DNA of 64,000 nucleotides from Anaerolineales bacterium (GTDB lineage Bacteria; Chloroflexota; Anaerolineae; Anaerolineales; Villigracilaceae): positions 260,907 through 324,906 of the forward strand of contig JACKAV010000006.1 of NCBI GenBank assembly GCA_020634895.1, in the 5' to 3' direction. Below the pieces are notes generated by a model. That model was given only the letters and a program-made list of their open reading frames with translations. It did not search any database and was not told the origin of the DNA. Position 1 is the first letter of the stretch. Every line of letters begins with the position of its first letter. This document shows positions 34,016-42,537 of this stretch, piece by piece. The translations under genes and the position numbers were made by a program.

Positions 34016-34558
34016 ATGACCGACACCAAACGCCCCCTTAAAGTCTTCCTCTGCCATGCCCACGCGGACCGGGACGCTGTCCGCACACTGTACACGCGCC
34101 TGACGAACGATGGCGTGGACGCATGGCTGGACAAAGAAAAACTCCTCCCCGGACAGGATTGGGAATTGGAGATCAAAAAGCCGTGCGATGCAGCGATGTG
34201 GTGGTGGTCTGCCTTTCAAACCAGTTCAATCAAGCAGGGGTTTCGGCAAAAGGAAGTACGCCTTGCGCTCGATACAGCCATGGAAAAACCGGAAATGATT
34301 TTTATCATCCCTGCACGATTGGAAGAATGTGACAATCTTGAAAGCCTGAGAAAATGGCATTGGGTGGATTTGTTTGAAGACGATGGTTTTGTAATGCTTA
34401 AGCGGCGATTACGAAGACGGGCAAACAATTATTTTGGTGCGACCCTTCAAATAAAAAAAGGTTGGCTGCCAAAGATAACCTCGCCAATCGAAACAACTAT
34501 AAAAAAAAATACCTCAGTCCGTAGAAAAGATCAAAAATGTAAATTGCCTTTGATTTAA
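34016..34558 (+). pseudogene. TIR-domain gene, copy 4, with a compensating pair of indels
   Basis: Open for 180 codons overall: MTDTKRPLKVFLCHAHADRD, then the TIR motifs up to GQDWELEIKK. A missing A at 34172-34176 moves the reading frame until an extra G at 34237-34240 restores it; the skipped frame shows DVVVVCLSNQFNQAG, as expected for a TIR_2 domain. It then continues QKEVRLALDTAMEKPE, FIIPARLEECDNLESL and WVDLFEDDGF. The C-terminal tail is basic. Because the two breaks cancel at homopolymers, the gene may be intact in the cell; a CDS of this extent is a fair alternative call. Confidence 0.72.
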
Positions 34559-35204
34559 GCCTAAAAGAGATTTTCAGTTATCAAAGAATTTCAGCCGAAA
34601 TCTCTTAAAATCTTTTTTATTTTATTGTGCTGATGATGGTTTCAATTTTCCGATTGCCATCATTGTTTGGTCCTCCAAATGAAATCTGCTCGTGCAAAAA
34701 AAAAAGTGGTTTCGGAGAAACTCAAACTCCAAAGCCGAGTTCTATATCTTCCCTCTCCATAAGCAGTTGAAAAACTCCTTCATTTACGATAACACCAACG
34801 CTGTTTTTTAACTACTACTTTTACGCCAGCTGTTTCTCTGAAAATTTCTTGTGTTTGGTATGATAAATATAATTGGGTGATAACTCATGACAATGGAGAA
34901 AAAACTTCGGATTTAATAGATGTAGATTTGGACATGTGAATGTGTAAATACTGTTTGTCAATGTGATATGTCTGAATACCTAGATTACGCTGAGTCGCTT
35001 TTTTGTGTTAAATTCGGACCGAAAAGATTTAGATTGGGTTAATCTTCAGGTCAAAAATTTATATGGGGCGTGTAAATAAAAAATATTTTTTAAGTTGAAT
35101 TTGACGCAGCATCTTTTTTATCTCTAATCATTTAGAAAAAAGTTGGGTAAGAAAAAACTTCAGAAATTGTATTTATCGAATTTGTAGTGTGAAAAATGTT
35201 TTAG
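34559..35204 (+). other. AT-rich decayed stretch between TIR copies
   Basis: No frame stays open. Short pieces such as ISCVWYDKYNWVITHDNGEK (34840-34900) look like an SH3-like domain end, and a TPTPFTITPTLFF-like Thr/Pro linker lies before it. The stretch is best read as the ruined transmembrane and sensor part of TIR copy 4. No RNA or repeat signal was seen. Confidence 0.4.
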
Positions 35205-35276
35205 ATGGATGTTATTTTATCTTACAATGGAAGTAATATATTCTTAAAGCCGGGAAAGATCAAGAAAAAATTCTAT

Positions 35277-36816
35277 ATGTCTGAACTTAAAGAGACCCTC
35301 TTAAAGTTTTTTTTCTCTGCCACGCCCATGCGGATCAGGTCCGCAATCCGCGCACTGTACACGCGCCTGACCAATGAGGGCGTGGATGTATGGTTGGACA
35401 AGGAACAACTCCTCCCCGGGCAGGATTGGGAATTGGAGATCAAAAAAAAGCCGTGCGCGAAACGGACGTGGTGGTGGTTTGCCTTTCAAAACAATTCAAT
35501 CAGGCAGGATTTCGACAGAAGGAAGTACGTCTTGCTCTTGCTCTTGATACTGCTATGGAGCAGCCCGAAGGTGAGATATTCATCATCCCCGCGCGATTGG
35601 AAGAATGTGACAATCTCGAAAGCCTGAGAAGATGGCGTTGGGTAGATTTGTTTGAGGATGATGGTTATTATATGCTGGTGCGGGCATTACGGGCGCGGAA
35701 AAACAATATTGGCGCAAGTCTACAAAAAAAAAAAGGGCTGGTTACCTAAAAAAAAAACGCCAATTGAGACGACCGCAAAGCTGCCCCGGCCTGCAGAAAA
35801 TGTGCCCCCAAAATATCAGTTTGTACCCAACCCTTCTGAAAGGAGCTTCAGGTACCAAAGAAATTCAATCGTAACTATATCAGGGTTATTTGGTTTCATT
35901 GTGTTGTCGATAGCTTTAAATTTTTGGTCTGCCTTTTGTACTTGATAATCCAACAGAAGAGACTAGAGCAATTAAACAGAAAGCGTTGAGTTTACTGAGA
36001 CCCAAATACCCAAGCCTAGTGCCACACCTTCGATCCCAGCAAGTACAAAAACGCCTGAATTTACGATAACTCCTACACCTTTACGGGGACAACGAGTTTG
36101 TAGATACCAAAGGTGTAACAATGATGGTCTTGTCCCAGCGGGTGAATTTATAATGGGTCATGAGGACTGGGGACAATTTGTTCATCAAGTATATTTGGAC
36201 GCCTTTTTTATGGATAAGTATGAAGTGACCAATATTTTCCTTTACAGCATTTGATGTTGATGAGGGCGTTTGCCTCGCACCATCAAAATATGCATACCAT
36301 TATAATAATTCGGATTATAAAAACCATCCAGTTGTTTATGTGAATTGGGATCAAGCTAAAACCTACTGTAATTGGCGTGGTGGAGATCTACCTACTGAAG
36401 CAGAGTGGGAGAAGGCTGCTCGTGGTACAGATGGGCGTTCTTATCCTTGGCGTGATGGGGAAGTAATAGGTTGTGATAAAGCCAATTATTTGGGTGGAGT
36501 AAACCGTGGTAATGGTTGTGTAGGGGATACAACCAAAGTGGGAATCTATGAATTTGGAAAGAGTCCTTATGGCATATATGATTTAGCTGGTAATGTTATG
36601 GAGTGGACAGCAGATTGGTATCTTGACTCATATTATATCTAATATTCTCCTTACTCCAATCCAAAAGGACCTGAATCAGGTACATTTCGGGTTTTACGTG
36701 GTGGCGCATGGAACTTTAATGATGATCATGTTAGTTCTGTTGTGCGGAGTTTTAGCTATCCTGATTGGGGTGATAAAGATAGAGGTTTTCGTTGTGTAAG
36801 TGTGGTAATTCCATAA
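35277..36816 (+). pseudogene. TIR - transmembrane - FGE-like protein, copy 5, multiply broken
   Basis: From ATG 35277 a TIR domain can be followed over frame changes: ALYTRLTNEGVDVWLDKEQL, then KKAVRETDVVVVCLSKQFNQ, AGFRQKEVRLAL (candidate Glu), IFIIPARLEECDNLESLRRW. After an A11 run at about 35727 come a basic linker and a helix (IVTISGLFGFIVLSIALNFW, 35862-35925). An FGE-like domain follows (VDTKGVTMMV, GEFIMGHEDWG, VNWDQAKTYCNWRGGDLPT, YGIYDLAGNVMEWTADW). A TAA at 36640 interrupts it, but the same frame continues RVLRGGAWNFNDDH...DRGFRC to 36816. The catalytic Cys pair of FGE is absent. At least four lesions. Confidence 0.7.
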
Positions 36817-36870
36817 AGACAGGGAAAATCATAAAAAAAATACTAAGATCTCCTTAAATTCGAACCACAT

Positions 36871-36904
36871 AGAAGGAGAATGGATACCGCCCCATTCTCC
36901 TTCT
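36871..36904. terminator. Hairpin closing the TIR island
   Basis: AGAAGGAGAATGG and CCATTCTCCTTCT form a 13-bp perfect stem around ATACCGCC. No long T tract follows on the + strand, so it may be a boundary hairpin rather than a strong terminator. A TATAAT further on (about 36920) may serve glyQS. Confidence 0.5.
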
Positions 36905-37004
36905 TCCATTAACCATCAGTTATAATCTCCCGGGTTTCGATACGTCCCGCAACAAACACGCGGGACTACTCAACCACCACATCAAATCGAATAGCGAATA
37001 TCGA

Positions 37005-40000
37005 ATGTCGAACTCTTCTTTCCAAGAAATCATCCTCAAACTACAAGACTTCTGGGCATCCAAGGGATGTCTCATCATCACGCAACCGTATTACACCCAG
37101 GTCGGCGCAGGGACGATGAACCCTGCCACCTTCCTGCGCGTGCTCGGACCCGAGCCGTGGAACGTGGCATACGTCGAGCCGTCTGTGCGCCCCTGATGAC
37201 GGGCGTTACGGCGAGAACCCCAACCGCTTCCAACTCCACACCCAATTTCAGGTCATCCTCAAGCCCGACCCCGGCAACCCGCAGGAACTCTATCTCGAGT
37301 CGCTCAAAGCCCTCGGCATCGACCCGCGCCAGCACGACATCCGCTCGTGGAAGATAACTGGGAACAGCCCGCCATCTCCGCCTGGGGCTTGGGCTGGGAG
37401 GTCTGGCTCGACGGGCAGGAGATCACGCAGTTCACCTACTTCCAGCAGATGGGCGGCGTGGCGCTCGACCCCGTCTCGGTCGAGATCACCTACGGGCTCG
37501 AACGCATCCTCATCGCGCTCAACAACGCCAAAGCCATCTGGGACGAGGACTACGGCGCGGGCGTAAAGTACGGCGAGATCCGCCGTCAGGAAGAGTTTGA
37601 ACACTCCAAATATTATTTTGAAACCGCCGACATCGACCGCGTCCGCGCCATGTACGATCTTTTCTCCGCCGAAGCCGACGCCTGTCTCGCCGCCGGTCTC
37701 ATCGTCCCCGCGCACGACTACGTCCTCAAATGCTCGCACTCCTTCAACATCCTCGACACCCGCGGCGCCATCTCCGTCGCCGAACGTCAAGCCTTCTTCC
37801 GCCGCATCCGCGAACTGGCTAGGGGAGTTGCAACCGCCTACGAAGAACAGCGCAAGGGGCTGGAATATCCGTTATTGAAGGAAAGTGGTAAATCGGTACA
37901 TTCGGAAATTGGGAAAACCAATTTACCGATTCCCAATGTACCAACCTCCTTCCTCCTTGAAATTGGCGTTGAAGAACTCCCAGCAGACGACGTCGACTCT
38001 GCCTACTCACAACTCGTTACTCGTTTCCCGTCACTTCTCTCCGAACTTCATCTCACTCATGGCGACGTCCGCATCTTTACAACCCCGAGGCGGCTCGTCG
38101 TTTCAGTAGCTTCTCTCTCCCCGAATCAGCCCGACCGCGAAGACCTCGTCAAAGGTCCCCCCGCCGATAAAGCTTTTGTAGGACAAGTCTCAGACTTGTC
38201 CTACACCCAAGCCGCGATTGGCTTTGCCAAAAAGAACGGCATCCCCGTCGAATCACTCGAAGTGCGCGAAGAAGGCAATAACAAATACGTCTTTGCCCTC
38301 GTCAAACAGACCGGACGCCCCACGCCCGAAGTCCTCGCCGAAGCGCTGCCCAAGTTGGTGGCAGAGATCAAGTTCGAGAAGTCCATGCGCTGGAACGAAT
38401 CCGCTGTGGCGTTCTCACGTCCGATACGTTGGTACGTGGCTTTACTCGGTAACATGGTCATCCCGTTCGAATATGCGGGTGTCGTAAGCGGAAATATCTC
38501 TCGCGGACTCCGCCCGTACGACTCGCCGGAAATCAAAATCACGTCCGCCGACAAATACTTCGACATCATCCGCGAAGCAGGCATTCTGCTCGATAAAGAA
38601 GAACGCAAAGCCGCCATCGTGGCACAAGTCAACGAAGCCGCGCACCTCGTCGGTGGGGAAGCCATCATCGAAGAGGGTCTGCTCAACGAAGTCACCAACC
38701 TCATCGAAATGCCGACGGCTGTGATGGGCGAATTCAATTCCGAATTTCTTTCATTACCCAGAGATGTTCTGATCTCGGTCATGAAAAAACATCAACGCTA
38801 CTTCCCGATCCAACGCGTAGGGGCGACCCTACAAGGGCAATCGGAAAATGCATCTAGCAAGGTCTCTTCGCAATCGAGCGTATCGTTGGATCCTGGCGGG
38901 TCGCCCCTACTTCCGCATTTTATTGCTATTAGAAACGGCGACGATATCCACATTGACACCGTCCGCGAAGGCAACGAACACGTCCTCGGCGCACGCTTTG
39001 CCGACGCCAACTTCTTCGTCCGCGAAGATGTCAAACTCAAGCTCGAAGACTATCGCCCCAAGCTTTCTTCGTTGACCTTCCATACCAAACTTGGCTCGAT
39101 GCTCGATAAATCCGACCGTATGCTGAAACTCGGCGCGGAAATCGGGGCGATGCTCGGCTATAAGGACGCGGCTCTTGTCAAGAATTATGCGCGCGCGATC
39201 TATCTCTCCAAAGCCGATCTTGTCACGCAAATGGTCACGGAAATGACCTCGCTGCAAGGCATAATCGGCGGCGAGTATGCACTTCGCTCCGGCGAACCTG
39301 CTGAAGTGGCGAAAGCGATTGCCGAACAATATCAAACTGTCCCGCAGACGAAAGAAGGATTGGTTGTGGCGTTGTCCGACCGCCTTGACTCGCTGGTTGG
39401 TTTATTTGCGGCGGGACTCGCTCCCACAGGCGCGAAAGATCCCTTCGGTTTGCGCCGCGCCGCGATTGGACTTGTCCAACCGATCATCGAGCATGGCGTG
39501 AAATTCGACCTTGTTCAAGCAATTAAGCTATCCGCCAAATTGCAGCCCATTTCCGTCAGCGACGAGACTCAGAAACAGATTCTCGATTTCATCACGGGAC
39601 GTTTGAGCGTAGTGCTAAAAGACAGCGGTTACAAACATGATGTTGTCGAAGCTGTGCTTGCTGAGCAATCCGCTAACCCGGCGGCAGCGGCTTGGGCGGT
39701 GAAGCAGCTCCAAGCATGGGTGAGCCGCGAAGATTGGTCCACGATCCTGCCCGGGTATGCCAGATGCGTCCGCATTACCCGCGATCAAAAAGAATCCTTC
39801 AACGTCAACGAAAAGCTCTTTGTGGAAGCAGAGGAAAAGGCGTTGTTTAAAGCTGTTCAGGAAAATGTCAAGGAACAACCCATTACTGTGAATGAATTTT
39901 TGGAGATCGTTGTTAAATTGATCCCATCCATCAACGCCTTTTTTGATAAGGTGTTGGTGATGGCGGAAGATCAAAAGGTGAAGGAAAACCGTCTCGGTTT

Positions 40001-40064
40001 GTTACAGCGCATTGCCGCACTCTCAAAGGGAATCGCTGACCTGAGCGGGTTGGAAGGGTTCTAA
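37005..40064 (+). CDS. glyQS: Fused alpha-beta glycyl-tRNA synthetase (two compensating frame breaks)
   Basis: The alpha part starts MSNSSFQEIILKLQDFWASK and reads to VEPSVRP, where an extra C in CCCC (about 37187) breaks the frame. The missing frame encodes DDGRYGENPNRFQLHTQFQV and more, and a lost T at about 37344 (CGCTCGTGG for CGCTTCGTGG) restores it at EDNWEQPAISAWGLGWEVWL. The beta part begins near 37945 (SFLLEIGVEELPADDVDSAY) and ends in an anticodon-binding domain. Single-chain GlyQS occurs in some phyla. An essential gene is unlikely to be dead, so sequence error is favoured. Three palindromic repeats are translated within it: the alpha-beta linker, 38177-38205 and 38818-38910. Confidence 0.88.
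37887..37943. repeat. Palindromic repeat forming the GlyQ-GlyS linker
   Basis: GGTAAATCGGTACATTCGGA pairs imperfectly with CCGATTCCCAATGTACC. The same type occurs as untranslated spacer at 17868-17930. Here it encodes GKSVHSEIGKTNLPIPNVPT, joining the alpha and beta halves. Confidence 0.72.
38177..38205. repeat. Perfect 27-bp palindrome within glyQS
   Basis: GTAGGACAAGTCT-CAGACTTGTCCTAC is a perfect inverted repeat with no more than a one-base centre, encoding VGQVSDLSY in frame in the beta-subunit part. Confidence 0.8.
38818..38910. repeat. REP-type palindromic unit within glyQS
   Basis: GTAGGGGCGACCCTACAAGG at the left and GGCGGGTCGCCCCTAC at the right are the same ends as in the REP units near the RAYT. 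It adds about 31 residues (TLQGQSENASSKVSSQSS...) to the beta part, in frame. Confidence 0.8.
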
Positions 40065-40070
40065 AAATTT

Positions 40071-40107
40071 GCCAAAAGAAAAACGCCCATCCGGCGTTTT
40101 TCTTTTG
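40071..40107 (+). terminator. Terminator after glyQS
   Basis: CCAAAAGAAAAACGCC and GGCGTTTTTCTTTTGG form a perfect 16-bp stem with a 5-nt loop, seven bases after the glyQS stop. It contains its own T tract within the 3' arm. Confidence 0.82.
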
Positions 40108-40177
40108 GGCTGTAATTGAATAGCTCTCTTCTTTTTTACAAAGATATGAACGGCAAATAAAGAATGATTTTCAAGCT

Positions 40178-40355
40178 GCGGACTTGTAAAAAGGGAGTGC
40201 CTAAGATTCAAGACAGTTCCCGTCATTGCGAGCCCGGCAGGGCGAAGCAATTCCCAAAAGGCGAGCGAGATTGCTTCGTCGGGCTATCGCCCTCCTCGCA
40301 ATGACGGAAACTTTGATTTCGAGGTTAGGCACTCCTTTGTAAAATGCAAGTCCGC
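40178..40355. repeat. Nested palindromic repeats (REP inside a second inverted repeat)
   Basis: Outer arms GCGGACTTG...GGGAGTGCCTAA (40178-40204) and TTAGGCACTCC...CAAGTCCGC (40325-40355) enclose a complete CGTCATTGCGAG...CTCGCAATGACG unit (40221-40306). The inner unit is a sibling of the one between ilvD and ilvB. It fills the 348-bp gap between glyQS and the sortase gene, together with the terminator. Confidence 0.78.
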
Positions 40356-40412
40356 TTTTGTTTTAAGTTGTGATAAAATCTTCGAAAATTAAACATATAA
40401 CAGGAGGGATAT

Positions 40413-42422
40413 ATGATGTTTGCTCTCACTCCATACAAAAAACTCTATACTTTCGCCGCATTGGTTATTTCCATTGGTATTACTTTTCAGAATGCGTCTG
40501 CAAATGGGACGCTTGCAGTACCGACATTCTCGCAGGATTGGTCGGATGCGAGTTTGATTTCGGCGAACGACGATTGGTCAGGTGTGCCGTCGATCATCGG
40601 GTATCGCGGCGATGCGTTGACAGCGGGAATCGATACCGATCCGCAAACCATCCTCGCCGGTGACGACGCGGCTCCAGTGGTGGACGTCAATGCCAACCAG
40701 ACTAATCCGAACACGTACGCCACGGGCGGAGTTGCCGAATTCGAAGGTGTCTACCAAGTTGTGGCTTTGCAGGGTTCTGGCACCGCGGACGCACCATATA
40801 TAAAAATCTTCTTGAACACAACGGGGATGAACAATATTCACGTTACTTATAATGTGCGCGATATCGATGGCTCCGCGGATAATGCTGTTCAACAGGTGGC
40901 ATTGCATTACCGGGTTGGGTCCAGTGGGAATTTCACGAACATACCCGCTGGATATATCGCCGATGCCACCACGGGACCGGGCTTGGCAATTCTTTCCACG
41001 CCTGTCGATGTCACTTTGCCTTCCGCCGCGAACGATCAGTCTCATGTGGAATTGCGCATCATGACAACGAACGCCACCGGCAATGATGAATGGGTGGGCA
41101 TCGATGATATTTCCATCACGGCGAATAAAGCACCCACCGGTTTCAGCCTGTCACCGAATTCTGTTTTGGAGAACAAACCCATTGGCACCGACGTAGGCAC
41201 ATTAACCGCGTCTGATACGGCGGGAGATACTCATACCTTTGCGTTGGTCAGCTCTGCGTCCTGTGCTGGGAATGGAGCGGATAATTCGAATTTTACACTT
41301 GTCGGTAATACTCTAAAAACTGCGGCGCCCTTTGATTATGAAACAAAAACGAGCTATGTTATTTGCGTCACTGTGACTGATAATAACGGTCTTGCATTTA
41401 CTGGTGAACATATCGTAAATATACAGGATGTTTCCGATGAAACTCCCGTGCTTGTGCTTTATTCATCGAATACATCTCCGCAAAATAATTCCGTGGTATT
41501 AACGGGTCCGGCGCAAATTACCATCGAATTCAATAAGGATGTAAAGAATGATTCGAGTTCGGGCGCGGCAAATAATGTTGCGAACTATCTGTTGGTGTCC
41601 GAAGGCGCGAATCAAACTTTTGACACAAAATCCTGTTCGGGCGGTTTCGATGCAAATGACCAATTGATCGTTATCAACTCGGCTTCTTATTCCAACAACG
41701 GCGGCAGCGGACCTTTCATTGCTGCGTTAAATATCAATAACGGCACACCGCTTTCCGCGGGCAAATATCAATTGCTGATCTGCGGTACCACTTCCATTGA
41801 AGATCTGGCGGGTAACAAATTAAATTCTGGAACTACCGATTCGCTCCTGTCATTCACGGTAAGCAGTGTGTTGACCAGATCGAGTTCGGATGTTAAAACA
41901 CTTCTCCCTTTAACTGGATTTCCAAAGGGGCAGGTGACTGTCCTCCCGCAGCAGCCAGCGGATAAAACCTACGCCTCTTTCTCCGACCTGTGGCTGGAGA
42001 TTCCCAAACTGACCGTTTCCACGCCGATAGTGGGTGTGCCTCTCTCCGCCGATGGTTGGGATGTCTCCTGGCTCGGCAAGGATGCAGGTTGGTTAAATGG
42101 AACCGCCTTCCCCGGCTGGAGTGGAAACTCTGTGGTCACGAGTCATGTTTGGGACGCGTATGATCGCCCCGGTCCGTTTGCGGATTTGAAATCCCTTCGC
42201 TATGGTGATGTGATAAAAGTCCACGCTTTTGGACAAATCTATGTCTATGAAGTCCGCCAGAGTAAACGCATCGCGCCGGATAATTTCAATGCTGCCTTGA
42301 AGCATGAAGATGAAGCTTGGCTCACCCTGCTTACTTGTGAGGACTATCGCCTTCTCTTTCAGACGTATGCCTATCGGCGCATGGTCCGCGCAGTTCTGAT
42401 CGATGTGATCGATGAGAAGTAA
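40413..42422 (+). CDS. Secreted cadherin-like protein with C-terminal sortase domain
   Basis: A 669-residue exported protein. An N-terminal signal peptide (KLYTFAALVISIGITFQNASA) ends near residue 30. Middle: a Ser/Thr-rich beta domain, a cadherin-like repeat (APTGFSLSPNSVLENKPIGT ... FDYETKTSYVICVTVTDNNG) and a SbsA-like Ig domain (NNSVVLTGPAQITIEFNKDV). The C-terminal 160 residues are a sortase of the class E/F style, with H578 (TSHVWD), C642 (LLTCEDY) and R659 (MVRAVL). A sortase fused behind adhesin-like domains is unusual; it may act on itself or on surface partners. RBS GGAGGG precedes the start. Confidence 0.82.
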   Translation: MMFALTPYKKLYTFAALVISIGITFQNASANGTLAVPTFSQDWSDASLISANDDWSGVPSIIGYRGDALTAGIDTDPQTILAGDDAAPVVDVNANQTNPNTYATGGVAEFEGVYQVVALQGSGTADAPYIKIFLNTTGMNNIHVTYNVRDIDGSADNAVQQVALHYRVGSSGNFTNIPAGYIADATTGPGLAILSTPVDVTLPSAANDQSHVELRIMTTNATGNDEWVGIDDISITANKAPTGFSLSPNSVLENKPIGTDVGTLTASDTAGDTHTFALVSSASCAGNGADNSNFTLVGNTLKTAAPFDYETKTSYVICVTVTDNNGLAFTGEHIVNIQDVSDETPVLVLYSSNTSPQNNSVVLTGPAQITIEFNKDVKNDSSSGAANNVANYLLVSEGANQTFDTKSCSGGFDANDQLIVINSASYSNNGGSGPFIAALNINNGTPLSAGKYQLLICGTTSIEDLAGNKLNSGTTDSLLSFTVSSVLTRSSSDVKTLLPLTGFPKGQVTVLPQQPADKTYASFSDLWLEIPKLTVSTPIVGVPLSADGWDVSWLGKDAGWLNGTAFPGWSGNSVVTSHVWDAYDRPGPFADLKSLRYGDVIKVHAFGQIYVYEVRQSKRIAPDNFNAALKHEDEAWLTLLTCEDYRLLFQTYAYRRMVRAVLIDVIDEK

Positions 42423-42427
42423 GTCTA

Positions 42428-42457
42428 AAAGGATGGGAACAGTCCCATCCTTTTTTG
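42428..42457 (+). terminator. Terminator after the sortase gene
   Basis: AAAGGATGGGA, ACAG loop, TCCCATCCTTT and six T residues, directly after the stop codon. Confidence 0.88.
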
Positions 42458-42461
42458 TTAT

Positions 42462-42490
42462 TTGCTATTCTAATCAACCCCGCCTATAAT
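42462..42490 (+). promoter_or_regulatory. Promoter of dnaG-rpoD
   Basis: TTGCTA (42462-42467) and TATAAT (42485-42490) with a 17-nt spacer, about 48 bp before the dnaG start. Confidence 0.68.
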
Positions 42491-42537
42491 GCACTTACTT
42501 TAAGCGCCGATTTATATGTTCAGCCGAAATTTACCTT

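Noticed and set aside
27665..36816. Integrative island inserted at tRNA-Asn
   Set aside because: No duplicated tRNA 3' end, no integrase gene, and ordinary genes with their own terminators lie between the tRNA and the TIR block.
29923..36816. Calling the TIR block a complete, working defence system
   Set aside because: Most frames are broken in the sequence as given and no helicase, nuclease or cyclase partner is present; only domain content can be claimed.
37067..37357. Alternative frame open across the glyQS breaks
   Set aside because: The protein is Arg/Ser/Thr/Pro-rich and unlike any domain, whereas the frame-corrected reading matches the GlyRS alpha core.
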